Source of the DNA: Okapia johnstoni
Lineage: Eukaryota; Chordata; Mammalia; Artiodactyla; Giraffidae
NCBI GenBank assembly: GCA_024291935.2
Contig: JAGTYA010000026.1
Location: forward strand, 8,598,001 to 8,662,000
Direction: 5' to 3'
DNA length: 64,000 nt
The notes beneath the pieces are model-generated. The model ran no database searches and had not been told where the DNA came from. It saw only the letters and a list, made by a program, of their open reading frames with translations. Below, in pieces: positions 12,501 to 22,437 of this stretch. The translations under genes were made by a program, and so were the position numbers. Numbering within the stretch: position 1 is the first letter of the stretch; the number at the start of each line of letters is the position of its first letter.

Positions 12501-14718
12501 TGCTTGTTGTCTATTTTCATAAAACATGTCCTGACTTATCTATTTACTAATCAAGTTTTTCATTTTCAGCAAGTTTTATTATCAACATTTTGATGTGTTC
12601 AAGATGTCATTTTGTGAATACATATGATTTCTGACTTACACATGCTGAAGATAAAGTTGTTTGTTGCCAAATGTTTATTTCTTTAGTAGACAAACATTTT
12701 CACAAAGGGAGTTAGCATGTGGGATTGGTATTGTAAAGATAAATTTTTTCTCTTCCGAGTTACATCTATTTCTTAACATACAAAATTGAAGCAAAGGAAA
12801 TATTTTCAGAGGTTTAGTTTTATGACAAAGATTCTTATGTATGAGAACATTTTTTGGCAGAAAATCTGGCAGAAAAGGTGTATTTTATTTAATCGGTTGG
12901 ATGTGAGGAAACCTGAAAGATAACAGAAGAATCATAAAGAAGGAAGAAAGGGGAGAAGAGGGAAACAAAACTTCTGTTTGGTTATTTGTAGAAGAATATT
13001 AAAAGAGAAATAATTTATAGTTTGTGGTTTTCTTTTTTAAAAGGCCACTGCTGAAGCAAACAACTTAGCAGCTGCAGCCTCTGCCAAGGACGTTTATTAC
13101 AACAACATGGAAGAGGTATGTTGACATAAGTCTTATTCTGAAATATCTAACCTGGGCAATATTTGTAACTTCAGAAGTCCAAGCTTGATCCTGCTTAGTG
13201 TATCTTATGATGATGAGGCAACATTCTCTTACAGTGTCACTGCTCTCACTGATCAATATCACCCTGGTTACTAAGTGTGCTTTTCAGAAGAATTGAACCC
13301 AGACCTTTATTGATCTTAGTCATCATTTTAAAGTTCATTTCTAGTATCATAAAATTTCTAAGCTTTTCAGCGTTTTCACTTGTTTTATTTGGCACTTGTT
13401 TCTGAAGGATTCTTTACCGCGTTCATTCTTGATTCTTGTCAGGTTTGTGGGGGAGACAAACCTTATTTGTCTCCAGACATTCTAGAGGAGAAGCACTGCG
13501 AATTCAAACAGCTTGCTCTGGACCATTTTAAGAAGACGAAAAAGATGGGCGGGAAGGATTTTAGCCTTCGTTACCAGCAGGAGCTGGAGGAGGAGATCAA
13601 GGAACTCTATGAGAACTTCTGCAAGCACAACAGTGGCAAGAACGTCTTTAGCACCTTCCGAACCCCCGCAGTGCTCTTCACGGGCATCGTGGCTCTGTAC
13701 ATTGCCTCTGGCCTCACTGGCTTTATTGGTCTTGAGGTGGTCGCCCAGCTGTTCAACTGCATGGTTGGACTGCTATTAATAGCCCTTCTTACCTGGGGGT
13801 ACATCAGGTACTCTGGTCAGTATCGTGAGCTGGGCGGTGCTATTGATTCTGGTGCAGCCTATGTATTAGAGCAGGTAAGTGGTGCCAGCCCATGAGGCTG
13901 ACGATTGATAACAGATAGATATCCGTGCTTCTGTTGTAAAATGTCTCCGTTTGGAAGAGTTCAATAGTGATAGAAGGCATGAGAAACATGCCTTTTTTGT
14001 TTTTGATTGGCCTTGTGTTTTATTATCGTTCTTTAGGATGTTAATGTTTATTCCTAATATTTTGTTTCCATGCCTAAAACCTGCTCATTAATGCAGAAAA
14101 CTTTCTAACTTAACATACATTGTGTTCTTCACGGGAAGCTTTTAAATACATGTTCATCAGACATAATTCCTGTGTGATTATCTCCCACATCCAAGGTTAG
14201 TTTGCTTCACTGAAAGTCATGAGCTTTGAAAAATATGAATTTAGCAAAATGTTCTGTTTTGAGATCTGCCAGTGGATGGCATCTCTTTCACTTAAATCAG
14301 TTCATCAAACCAGTGGCTTTTGACATTGACATGATCTCCAGGTTTACAGATTTGAGACTCTGCTTTGTTTTTCTGAGTAGCAGGAACAGATCAGTTAAGT
14401 TAGAAGCTTGTGGTGAAGGCTGGCGAGCTGCCCACCTGCTAAAGGTTCAGCTGACCTATTTTCTGGGGCATTAGCAGCTGCCACAGGCTCCCTGACCCCT
14501 GCATTTTCATTCCCTAATTTTCTGTCTCAGTGTAGATAGAGATTTTTGAAAGTTTGTCTGTAATGGCTTGTTCTTTTGACACTGTGCTTTAATTTTATTA
14601 ACTGACATGTTGAATAAATGGACTTTTGCAGGCCACTTCTCACATGGGTAATTCCACTCAGGCTGCTGTAAGGGATGCAGTTGCTGGGAGACCACCCTCG
14701 GATAAAAAAGCTCAGTAG
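466..14718 (+). CDS. ATL3: ATL3 (atlastin-3), C-terminal part, multi-exon
   Basis: Join of 466-522, 1516-1654, 11190-11317, 11926-11982, 13044-13115, 13443-13874 and 14632-14718. Atlastin-3 is a dynamin-related GTPase of the endoplasmic reticulum that tethers and fuses tubules and makes three-way junctions. The visible exons give 323 codons: the end of the G domain, the three-helix bundle, two closely spaced membrane helices and a short cytosolic tail ending KKAQ-stop. Human ATL3 has 541 residues, so about 187 N-terminal residues (P-loop, switch regions) lie before the window. All junctions are AG/GT with matching phases except one: about 31 codons, including the G4 RD motif, are missing between 522 and 1516 (see 1106-1183). 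The gene reads toward PLAAT3, the conserved mammalian order. Identification rests on recalled family sequence; I judge it very secure. Confidence 0.95.
571..862 (+). mobile_element. Old hAT-Charlie-like DNA transposon fragment
   Basis: Shows the landmarks of a common mammalian hAT-type repeat: 'ccacaggccaagtatggcc', 'tttattggaacacagc', 'ggctgctgcttgc', and 'ggccctttacagaaaacg'. A second copy in the opposite direction lies at 7806-7990. Family name is from memory. Confidence 0.65.
1106..1183 (+). pseudogene. ATL3: Decayed look-alike of the ATL3 G4-motif exon
   Basis: A good acceptor (pyrimidine tract then CTTAG, ending 1105) precedes ACAATCCATG, which resembles the expected T-L-M exon start. 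From 1116 one frame reads SFPYEF, then Q.G.A.F, matching the spacing of the family's SFPYEYSYGLQGGMAF. The residues between TLM and SFPYE, which would hold the RD of the GTPase G4 motif, are absent. The frame dictated by the preceding exon reaches TGA at 1127-1129, and CAG at 1183 is followed by GG, not GT. The remnant is 78 nt against an expected 93 nt. It is therefore not usable as it stands. The match may be a ruined exon, a locally bad assembly, or chance, so I hold it at moderate confidence. Confidence 0.4.
1516..1654 (+). CDS. ATL3: ATL3 exon, end of G domain
   Basis: 139 nt, phase 0 in and phase 1 out. Reads [19 protein letters not shown] and continues to [17 protein letters not shown], as in mammalian atlastin-3. 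Acceptor CTTATTGGCAG, donor GTGTGT at 1655. The split codon G|AC is completed by the exon at 11190, after a 9.5 kb intron. Confidence 0.94.
1655..2241 (+). other. ATL3: ATL3 intron, MIR-like trace
   Basis: Positions about 1790-1960 resemble a degraded MIR-type SINE ('cttagtttctccatctgaaatgg'). Nothing else is recognised. Confidence 0.4.
2252..2469 (-). mobile_element. Bov-tA SINE
   Basis: Ruminant tRNA-Glu/BovB-tail composite SINE in antisense ('tgcgaccccatgg' body, then the tRNA-like head ending 'gagccaccggggaagccc'). It is flanked by a perfect target-site duplication TGAGCTTCTT at 2242-2251 and 2470-2479. Confidence 0.92.
2551..2885 (+). mobile_element. Old mammalian interspersed repeat
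   Basis: Carries 'ggctgctgtgacaaaatacc', 'agttctggaggctgg' and 'tcatgacctaatcac'-like segments typical of an abundant old mammalian repeat. I recognise the pattern but not the formal family. A relative with similar openings lies at 4013-4430. Confidence 0.5.
2894..3018 (+). mobile_element. Bov-A SINE monomer
   Basis: Sense Bov-A unit ('cccactccagtattcttgcc' through 'gtcgcaaagagtcagac'). Target-site duplication CAACACTA at 2886-2893 and 3019-3026. Confidence 0.9.
3027..3190 (+). mobile_element. MIR-like SINE
   Basis: Core such as 'aatgaagaaactggcttagaaaagtt' shortened, followed by 'aacttgctcagagtgctcag', is the usual MIR core pattern. Confidence 0.6.
3191..4012 (+). other. ATL3: ATL3 intron, nothing recognised
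   Basis: AT-rich intronic DNA. I see no exon, conserved domain or recognisable recent repeat. Confidence 0.5.
4013..4430 (+). mobile_element. Old mammalian interspersed repeat
   Basis: Begins 'gttagtttcctaggaactgc' with 'caccataaactag' and 'acagttcaggagaccagaa', and ends near 'ggacactccagagtacac'. It resembles the repeat at 2551-2885 in layout, but I cannot assign a family. Confidence 0.45.
4660..5060 (+). mobile_element. Old L1 3' end
   Basis: 'gaattattggaagcaaccc' followed by a 'gatgttcatgatatgttgtt' section matches the pattern of the 3' part of old mammalian L1 elements in sense. Many substitutions and no open frame. Confidence 0.5.
5061..6279 (+). other. ATL3: ATL3 intron, nothing recognised
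   Basis: AT-rich intronic DNA without a recognisable exon or recent repeat. Confidence 0.5.
6291..6569 (+). mobile_element. Bov-A2 SINE (dimer) with (AGC)n tail
   Basis: Two Bov-A units in tandem (6291-6407 and about 6434-6551) with a short linker, ending in an AGC/GCA trinucleotide run at about 6553-6570. Target-site duplication AGAGTTTCTTT is perfect at 6280-6290 and 6570-6580. Confidence 0.93.
6739..6938 (-). mobile_element. BovB LINE 3' fragment
   Basis: Antisense 3' end of the RTE-type BovB LINE, 5'-truncated to about 200 bp. Target-site duplication ATCCAGTTT at 6730-6738 and 6939-6947. Confidence 0.88.
6948..7805 (+). other. ATL3: ATL3 intron, nothing recognised
   Basis: AT-rich intron. 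No exon or clear repeat is visible. Confidence 0.5.
7806..7990 (-). mobile_element. Old hAT-Charlie-like DNA transposon fragment
   Basis: Reverse-complement relative of 571-862: 'taaatattttagactttgtg', 'agcagccatagacaac', 'aaactttatttat'. The 3' end abuts a Bov-tA insertion. Confidence 0.65.
7998..8180 (-). mobile_element. Bov-tA SINE
   Basis: Antisense Bov-tA ending 'accagggaagccc'. Short duplication TTGTGT at 7992-7997 and 8181-8186. Confidence 0.85.
8305..8730 (-). mobile_element. Ruminant L1 3' end
   Basis: Antisense bovine-type L1 3' UTR ('ttttaattggaggctaatta', 'ttttgccatacattgacatg', 'tgtctcttttgctgtcttgc'). Similar antisense copies occur at 26268, 28675, 37117 and 48118. Confidence 0.85.
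8735..9215 (-). mobile_element. Old L1 fragment
   Basis: Older antisense L1 sequence: 'attatgaataccactgctatgaac', shortened here, then 'gccaaattgtttttcaaag' and 'gttgaatatcttttcatgt'. No coding capacity. Confidence 0.6.
9216..10679 (+). other. ATL3: ATL3 intron, nothing firm
   Basis: Large intron continues. Positions 10075-10145 resemble the tail of an old L2/MIR-type repeat; otherwise nothing is recognised. Confidence 0.45.
10680..10867 (-). mobile_element. tRNA-derived ruminant SINE
   Basis: Antisense copy with 'ttggccacaaggcatgtggg', 'ccctgaccagggattgaac' and the tRNA-like head 'gagctgccagggaagtccc'. The same type occurs at 61973-62136. Confidence 0.8.
11190..11317 (+). CDS. ATL3: ATL3 exon, helical middle domain
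   Basis: 128 nt, phase 1 in and phase 0 out. Reads (D)[19 protein letters not shown] and continues to [18 protein letters not shown]. It belongs to the linker and three-helix bundle that swings during membrane fusion. Acceptor GCGAACAG, donor GTAAAT. Confidence 0.95.
11318..11925 (+). other. ATL3: ATL3 intron
   Basis: 608 bp intron with no recognised repeat or RNA gene. Confidence 0.6.
11926..11982 (+). CDS. ATL3: ATL3 exon, [19 protein letters not shown]
   Basis: 57 nt, 19 codons, phase 0 both sides. It encodes part of the three-helix bundle conserved among atlastins 1-3. Acceptor TTCTAAG, donor GTAAGC. Confidence 0.95.
12021..12324 (-). mobile_element. CHR-2-type SINE
   Basis: Antisense cetartiodactyl tRNA-Glu SINE ('ggctgtgctgggtctttgtt' opening, 'gagccaccagggaaggtcc' end). 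Imperfect flanking repeat around CCCCTTTT at 12013-12020 and 12325-12332. Confidence 0.87.
12333..13043 (+). other. ATL3: ATL3 intron
   Basis: AT-rich intron with nothing recognisable. It ends in the T-rich acceptor tract at 13030-13043. Confidence 0.55.
13044..13115 (+). CDS. ATL3: ATL3 exon, [15 protein letters not shown]
   Basis: 72 nt, 24 codons, phase 0 both sides, reading [20 protein letters not shown] then NMEE. Donor GTATGT, acceptor AAAAGGC boundary at 13043/13044. It is near-identical to other mammalian atlastin-3. Confidence 0.95.
13443..13874 (+). CDS. ATL3: ATL3 exon with the membrane hairpin
   Basis: 432 nt, 144 codons, phase 0 both sides, opening [20 protein letters not shown]. 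It encodes the last helix of the three-helix bundle and then two hydrophobic stretches at about 13664-13730 ([18 protein letters not shown]) and 13737-13807 ([18 protein letters not shown]). These form the intramembrane hairpin that inserts atlastin into the ER, with only a few residues between them. After the hairpin comes [11 protein letters not shown], the start of the cytosolic tail. An ATG at 13380 lies in frame upstream but belongs to the intron, because a good acceptor TTCTTGTCAG ends at 13442. Donor GTAAGT. Confidence 0.96.
13875..14631 (+). other. ATL3: ATL3 last intron
   Basis: 757 bp. Contains an AATAAA at about 14612 that is intronic. Nothing else is recognised. Confidence 0.55.
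14632..14718 (+). CDS. ATL3: ATL3 terminal coding exon
   Basis: 28 codons plus TAG (14716-14718). Reads [20 protein letters not shown] then PPSDKKAQ. This is the short atlastin-3 C-terminal tail, lacking the long amphipathic extension of atlastin-1. Acceptor ACTTTTGCAG. Confidence 0.95.
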   Translation, partial: ATSHMGNSTQAAVRDAVAGRPPSDKKAQ

Positions 14719-16930
14719 CATCCTAATGAGAGGATCAGACAGGAACCCTTCCAGCTGCCTCTGATTTCTGGGCTTCTGCGACGGCCACAGGTCCAGGTCT
14801 CCAGGAACGCAGACCCGGGACCATCTGGGAAGAGCTGAAACACGGCACTAATAAATGAACAGACCTCTCCTGTGGTTTCAGATTCTTAAACACAGTTCCA
14901 TTTCTCTTGGAAGCATTTCTTTTCCTTGCTGGTGTAGATCCAAGCTTGTGTCTGTTTTCTCATTACTCTTTGCTTTGTGCACTTTATGGGGGAAAAAGCT
15001 AAAAGAACAATGGAAATGCCATTTTAAGTCCTTTATGTGCCGCTTTGTGCCTTTTAAGATTGAACCCATGCTTTCGAGGACTTGATCGGGAGGAAATTGA
15101 GGACACTCAAATGAAAGATGCTGTTTTGAGGTGAATTGTCAGTTTGTTTGTACCGTACTCTTTGGAGGAGGATTCCTTTTTTAAAAGTTTACAAAACTTG
15201 GCAAAAGCCTCAGAACTAAAGATTGACTAAAAATGATGCTATTACAGTTTTTAAATCTTATGATATTAGAGAATTATGTTTGCCACATAATATGGAAAAA
15301 TTGTATTTAAATCTACCATACACTGAAATTTAAGGTCTGTTTCCTGACAGGCTGGCAGTTTTTTTAGAACATATTCTGGTTTGTTTGTTTTTTTTGCCTT
15401 CATTCATTCCTATAGCTTCTTTCTAGAAAAGAGGCAAACATGCCTTGAAAAATCAGAGCTGCTCATAATGAATGAGTTTAATTCTTTAAGGAAAAAAACT
15501 TGAGTTTAAATGAACCATGTGACCTCTGATAAGTCATCTGAACTTGTGCCTTGGTCAGACTCGCTGATTGTTTATATACATATGTGTATTGTACATAACT
15601 CACACACAGTTGTCATTCATGAGAACAGAACTTTATCAAGGACTAGAGGAAGGATTTTTACCAAACATGCTGCCTTTAATTGATGTCCTGTTTCATGTGG
15701 CTTAGCAGTACATCAGGTCTTTATCCACAATGTTTATTTGCGGTCTCCTATTCAAGGTCTGGTATTTTTAATAATGAAGCTAAAACTGTCAGTTTTACTT
15801 AGTGAATCATCCTTTATTTATACATGACTAGTCTGGTAGCTTTAAAATATCTTTGGCTTAGTCAGGACCAAGTCCCACCCAAGTATGGCTATATAATATC
15901 TAGAAAGTATCTAAATTCCTTATCTACCTTGATTGTGTGGTAAAAGTTTTTGTCTATCAGTTGCCTTTTCCTTTGTTTATCATGGTGAATTGTTGTGGAT
16001 TTTAAAACTTCATACAACTTGCCTGCAAGTATTTATATCAGCATTCAGGTATATGAGCCTTAATTCTTACAATAATTTTTTTGTTGTGGGAAGGAGGTAG
16101 GGAGTTTTAGGCAAATTCTGAGTGTAAAATTCTATATATGTGAAGTATGAATGGATGGTGGAAAAAAGTCTTATAGTCTGTCATCTCTTTATCAAAGAGT
16201 ATTTCTCTTGACTATTTTAACACTTGACCACTCAAGTATTTTTGTAAGTTTTGAATTAATTCTAAGTGTTTAATGTATTTTTCATATTTACATACCATCT
16301 TGCTCTGAAGTTCTTGATATTTTATTCAATCATGGTTAAATTTTAGAAAAATTCCAACTTGTTCTAAAAACTGTTTACTTGCATATCAGTAATACTTAGC
16401 TTTATTAAATTAAAACCTTAGTTTTGAAATTTTGGTGCATTTTCAGGTGGCCTGTTATCTTCCTGAAGGTTGATATTTATTTGCTAAAGGCCTTACAGAT
16501 GTTGACATACTTAGCTTTTAATGCACTGTATAAGCACATTTATAGATTTCAGAAAGAGTTGTCTAGAATTATCCTACTTTTAATGGTGAGAAAAGGATGC
16601 TATGTTTAAAGCTTATTTCAGTACTAACATACTAGATTTTTCAAAAATAAAAAACATGCGATCATGTATGATTTAATGAAACCTTAGAATTTAGTTACTG
16701 TTTAAATTCACCAAATTTCTGTTTTGATCATAAGGGAATAACTTTGTTTAATTACCCTGGGGAAGCCTTTTTTTTGGGTCTTACTTTTTCTGCCTCTGGA
16801 AATTGTTTATAGTTTTCTCAGTGAGTATTTTTATGAGTTTCCTTTGGCCTCTATTTTTTTTTTTAAGAGAATTGATGATTTTTTATCAACTTTTCCAATA
16901 AAAGGTGCATTCTCATTGCTCTCTGTAAGT
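14719..16930 (+). other. ATL3: ATL3 3' UTR (3' end tentative)
   Basis: Non-repetitive AT-rich sequence directly after the ATL3 stop, as expected of a 3' UTR. AATAAA hexamers at 14850-14855, about 16645 and 16897-16902 are possible ends. A further one at 18972-18977, followed by a GT-rich stretch, would give a longer UTR. I cannot decide which is used. Confidence 0.5.
16897..16902 (+). terminator. ATL3: Candidate ATL3 poly(A) signal
   Basis: AATAAA with a moderately GT-rich stretch 40-70 bases downstream. One of several candidates; 18972-18977 is the main distal alternative. Confidence 0.35.
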
Positions 16931-19900
16931 AGTCCTGGGGAGGTTTATGACCAGGTTGAAAAGAATGCCTTTTTCTTCTTGCCTCCTCTCAGCTGTTAGT
17001 TTGTGGGTCAGGGACGTTACTTAGGACCGTAAGATTTTGCCTGGTGTTTGTTTCTCTGCCACTCCTGCCTTTCCACACAAGCATTTTTAGTTGCACATTC
17101 CTAAGAGGATATGGGGCACATTCCTACTAACATATAAAAGGTTTTCAGAATTTTCTATGAAAAGAATTCATTTTAGGAGAGGTTAAATTTTTTTTTTTTA
17201 ATACTTCCAGTTAGCTTCTAAGTAAAAATAATAGAATCAAAATTTCAATTCTTTCACTGAGGACTCTTTCTCAATTGATGTGTAGACAAAATGAGGGAAA
17301 ACTATCACGTAAGATGATGAAACAGCCTCAGAGTCATACCTTATTAACCAAGAAAGCTGTCACGTGGAGGTCTATGTAGTTTCACACTTGGTAAAGTTGC
17401 TTACGAGTATTGTTTTTGTTTTACCTGGTGTTTCGGTTTTTTCTCTTTCGTGAAGTAAAATGCTTTAGGTGAACAAAGAGACAAACTGCCTCGTAATGGC
17501 AGTGCATTTAACAGGTTATACCTAGCGTTCCACCTGGCTTATGAAAATGGTGTCTTGGATAAGTATGTGTTACAGAAAAATTACGTAGTTGATTTAAGTC
17601 CAGGCAAAAGTGATTAAAAAACAAATAGTTTTATTTTTCCCTGGTGTTTTAAACAAAATAATGTAACTTATATGGATATCTTAATAGAGCTATTTTTTCC
17701 CCCATAGAACTATTGAAATGTAATTTAGGATTATTTAGGATGGCTGCCGTCTAAGGTAGCCAACACAGGTTGCATCATTTGGCTTGATGTTTAGATCCAT
17801 CAAAATTTTAGTCAAGAAATAGGGGCATAGTGAAGAAAAGCTTCAGTTACTAACATACTGTTTGTGCAGGTGGTGTTTTAAAATGACATTCCAAAGCCCA
17901 TTTGTAAGAGACCATTTGCAGTTGAATAGTTTTCCTTTTGAGAAGTCATGTTGTAGCTGTGTTTTGAATGGTGGCTCTCTTCTATCTTGATCTGCATAAA
18001 ACAGCCCTGGGAGGCATGTTTAAAAAAATTCAAATTGCTAGCTTTGTACCCAGGGATTGCCTCTGGATCTGGGTCTGGGTTGTGGCCCTGGAATCACCAC
18101 TTTTAAAAACAGCTTCATAGGTGATTCAGAGACCACAGTGGGAGAGACTGCTCTGAGGGATGGGAAAGTGCAATTCAGTGTTGCCTGGAGGCAAGTGGAC
18201 ACCTTTTGCCTGAGGTTCAGAATAGATGGTCTCCTGCCAGATACAATCACTGAGAGTTTAGTGTTAGGAGTAACAAGGATGCATTTAGTCCAGAGGATTA
18301 CCCAAGCTCTAAGAAAATGTTTCTCTAAATGAGAAAGTCCTAGTGCCTTCTCTGAAAAGTGAATGTACAAGTATCCTATTTACCAACAGGTGTACTTAGG
18401 ATTAAAAAAACTAGTTTGAAAGTTGTTTTTCTTTGAAAAAGCAAAAATTTAGCACTGTGACTTGAACCTCTGAATCTTTTCATGCATAGAAAGCCGTAAG
18501 CCATAAGTAAAAATGAGCAAAAAGGACAGAGAGGATCATAATTTTGAAAATTAGTGACAGAGTACCCCTTACCAGGGGCTTTCAAGATTAATCTAAGGGC
18601 AGAAAGATTTTAGAAGAAATTTTTCTTCTTGGGAAAGGAATCTCACATGCCAGAACTAAAATTATAAATGTAGTGTTCTTATGAGCAGGGGAAGATGCAT
18701 CTGATCCCCCAAAGTGTTCCAATTTAGATACATAAATGCTGTCATGGACTTAAGCCTTAAAGGAGTTAATACTAATTTTGAGCATATACAAATTTTCTTC
18801 TCTGATTCTCTTTCTTTAAAAAAATGATTTGTGAAAAGCACTTTCTTCCTCCTAGACTTTTTGAATGGCTTTAAAATTTAATATACTTTTTAAAAAGTGC
18901 AATGGATTAGATTATGCTATTAGTATATTAAAAGCATGTTTCTATTTCTTAGTTTTAAGGTCATTTAATGGAATAAAGATCACAGCACCGTGTTACTTGT
19001 GTTTCTCCTTTCTCTTTAATATGGGAAGATGTGTTAAGTAGATTTGGGCTTGGTAAAGTGAATAGGATCTCTAAGGGAATGAAGACTTGGTGTCAAAGTT
19101 GGCAGTGGTAATGTGGTTTGAGTGAGTCAGCTTTCTCTGTCCTGCAAAATAATACTGCACTAGTATCTTAATCTCTAGCATAATACCAGAGAAAGCCGTG
19201 CTGTTGACAGTATTGCATAAAATGGAGCACAAATTTTATAGTTACATGGACTTGTGAGGACCTTTGAATTTGGAGCACTTTCATTTAGTTGCCCGATCTG
19301 GAGCCAACTGGTTAAATGGTTCGTCTCTGGGAGTGGGGTGAGGTAAATACAGCTCTACTGAAGGCTTTCCCTTTCACTGGTGACCTTGGAGGCAGTGAAG
19401 AAGTTTGAACTCAAATACTGACTGATCACTTTACAAACCCCGTTCAGCCCTACAATAAAAAGGTTTCTTCCCTAGTTTGAAACATACACTGGTGGGGTCA
19501 GCAGCCAGCTGGCCATCCCTGGTCCTACCAGGTGGGTGTTGCTCTGAGTTCACAGTTTAGTGGGAAAGGGGCAAACTCACAAGTTAATGTAATACGGAGA
19601 GTATGGGGAGTGTTGATCCCTCCTTCAGTGTAAGCTGGGGGGAAGAAAGGAGCAGGGTGGGGAAAGTGGTCCTGTGTGGGTGGGGAGAAGTCAAGCAAAC
19701 GATGACTTCTCTTTGGAACACTGGTAGACACTTGCCTTTGATTACTATAAACAGTTTGCCAAAGATAAGTCCAATGCTGATTAGCTTAATAATTAAAAGA
19801 ATTTTTTAAATGAGGAAGCATTTTCTTTTAATTGGATAAGCTGGCATGAATTGAAATGTCGACAGGACTATGATCTGTTTGCAGTAGCTGCATCATTTGC

Positions 19901-20802
19901 CCTTGCAGGTAGATTTCTTCCACGCTGCTGAGGGGGACAGGAACAAACGGTTCCAGACTTACCTCATTCCATTTTACTGTCCTCAGAGGAAAGAGGCTAT
20001 TTGACCCATTGCCTGTTACAAGGTGTGTTTGTATTTTATATATATACAAACCTCCATCCTAGAGGAAGATTCTGACTGGTCTGCCTTGGGTCATATGCTC
20101 CTTTCAGGGTCCCTGGCTGCCTTGAGGGCTGGGGCGTGATAATGAGCCAGACGTAGGTCATGTGTGTCCCTACTTAGGATGATGGGGGGTTCCTGTGACT
20201 CGAGGCTCCACCAGAACCAAGCAGAGTCACCAAATGAGAGAATGCTGGACACAAGCAAACATCCTGTGCAGTTGTCAGTTCCCCAGACTGGCCATTTAGT
20301 GGAATGAGAGCCTGGAACATCTTGGGAATGTGCTTTTAAGGGGAAATAAAGATGGTTATGCTGCACATTTACTAGTGGAAGCTCTTCAGGGCCTCTCAAT
20401 AGGGGTTTATTCTCACCTCTTCAGTAGGGCTTGAGGGGTTGCAGACCTAGGCAATTCATGAGGAAGTTACACTTCACCTTCCTTTCCTAAAAGCCTTATT
20501 TTTCTGGTCAAAACGAACTGTCAGTGTACTTACATCGATTTCCCCAAATGACCTGGATACAGATCAAAAGCCTATTCACTTGGCTGGTGGGGTACATTTC
20601 CCCTGAGGAGCGATCTTGTTTGGAGTTGCTGTTCCACATCAGAGCTTTCAAGTCACATAATGCTCTGGATTCTGCTCCCTTAAACGGGGTTTGTCTGCCC
20701 ACACTTCCTCCCCTCTCCTGCTCTCCTCTTGCCCTGGCCCTTGCTTCTCATACCTGCCCCACCTGCTCAGAATCCCTGCAGGGTCTTTTAGGTCTGCTCG
20801 GC
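16931..20802 (+). other. Intergenic DNA or distal ATL3 UTR
   Basis: No exon with splice signals, RNA gene or recent SINE is visible across 3.9 kb, which is unusual for this repeat-dense window. A distal AATAAA lies at 18972-18977. Positions 18000-18200 look like an old repeat remnant. Confidence 0.5.
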
Positions 20803-21012
20803 TTGTTGTTCTGTAGTTGCCAAGTTGTGTCTGACTCTGTGACCCTATGGACTAGACCCCACCAGGCTCCTCTGTCCATGGGATTTCCCAGGCAAGAATA
20901 ATAGAGTGGGTTGCCATTTCCTCCTCCAGGGGATCTTCCCCATCCAGGGACTGAACGCGCATCTCCTGCATTGCAGGTGGATTTTTGATCACTGAGTCAC
21001 CAGGGAAGCCTT
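20803..21012 (-). mobile_element. Bov-tA SINE
   Basis: Antisense Bov-tA: 'gactctgtgaccctatggac' body and tRNA-like end 'gagtcaccagggaagcc'. The ends are approximate and I see no clean target duplication. Confidence 0.82.
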
Positions 21013-21846
21013 CTTGGCATGTAACCTTATGCCGTTTCCTCCCACTTTCTCAGTTACTCCTTCCTCAGAGACAGCACAACAATGGATTCTCCTGGAGGAG
21101 AACCCTCAGCAGGCAGAGAATGGAGAGATGACAAGCAATGAAAAATTAAGATTTTCCACCTGTCACAAGAAGAGTGGGCCTCCTTAGCTGTGGCTGCAGA
21201 AAAGACTGGAAGAGGCTTCATAGACAGATAGCAGTTTGATCCTGGCTGTTTGGAACTTCGCCGTTCATGCACATCATGGTGATGGACTTGGAATGGGGCT
21301 TAAGGACAGACTGCCTTGCTGATGATGGCAGTGGCAGCACATGGTAGCTTCTCTTGGGGCTTTCCTACAGAGCTCCACTTTGAGAGCTGTGTGAAAGGTG
21401 AAACCACACTTCCTGACATCTCTGCCCCTCAGCAGGGATGTTGTTTTTCCTGGCACAGTCAAAGGGGGGAAAAAAAAGAAAGTAAAAAAAAGTGACATCT
21501 GGGCTGATAGAAAGCAAAGAGTGAGGCTAGGCAGGAATAGGTGTGGTTTCCTCAAAACCAAAACTTTCCATTCCGGGTTTGGACGGCCTTGGTCAATACA
21601 CATAATACGATTTGTTGGGTGAGTAGTATGCAGATAAAACTTTGGTGTTTACTTCAGTGCCTGTGACCTCCTTGCTGGGAAACTGGTTTGTGGATAAGCA
21701 TGTACCTTTCCTCCTGTTAACAACAACCAACAGGTCCCCAGTGAGGACTTGCCCCAGGCCAGACATCAGGCTCCCACTTTATTTGCCTGGCTTCATCTTT
21801 TGCTCTCCCTTTGGGGAATGTATTTTTATTATTACACTGTGTGTGT
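21013..21846 (+). other. Intergenic, nothing recognised
   Basis: No supported gene or repeat. A purine-rich run (GGGGGGAAAAAAAAG-like) lies at 21465-21490. Confidence 0.5.
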
Positions 21847-22034
21847 GTCTTCAGTCCTGTCCGACTCTCTGCAACCCCATGGACTAGCCCACCAGGCTCC
21901 TCTGTTCATGGAATTTTCCAAGTAAGAATATTGGAGTGGGTAGCCATTCCCTATTCCAGGGGACCCAGGTATCAAACCCTTATCTCGTGCATTGGCAAGT
22001 GGATTCTTTACCGTTTGAGCCACCTGAGAAGCCT
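21847..22034 (-). mobile_element. Bov-tA SINE
   Basis: Antisense Bov-tA from 'cttcagtcctgtccgactc' to 'gagccacctgagaagcc', with a short (GT)n at its left edge (21838-21848) as the SINE tail. Confidence 0.82.
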
Positions 22035-22039
22035 GACAG

Positions 22040-22200
22040 CAAAGCTGTGTATATTTTTATACATTATCTTACATATTGTACAATATCATCACCACTCTAG
22101 TTTGCAAATGAACAAACTGAGGCTCAGAGAGGGAAGGGTGCTCTTGACCTTGTAGGTAGCTAGGTTCAGGATTTGGCCAATAGGTCCTGATTCCAAGCTC
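22040..22200 (+). mobile_element. MIR-like SINE
   Basis: 'aaatgaacaaactgaggctc' followed by 'agagagggaagggtg' is a MIR core pattern. Confidence 0.55.
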
Positions 22201-22437
22201 AGTGCCAGCAGGGAAGGGGCAAGAAAGAGCAATGTACCAGAACTGCTTTTACCCATGTAGAGTCACAGCCCAGGGCACAAGAAGGGCCTGTGTTTAGTCA
22301 TTCATTCCTTCATTCATGAAATGCCTACCATGTGACAGGTTGGTGCCAGATTTGGGGGATATCTGATGGCTTGGGGCCCAATAGTTACAAATACTTCCTG
22401 CTAGGCCCTTGCTTTTAAGTGGCTTTAAAATTTAATA

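Noticed and set aside
13380..13442. Upstream ATG as the start of a separate 171-codon protein
   Set aside because: The segment lies before a strong splice acceptor and the homology begins exactly at 13443, so it is intron.
14612..14617. AATAAA as ATL3 poly(A) signal
   Set aside because: It lies in the last intron, before the terminal coding exon.
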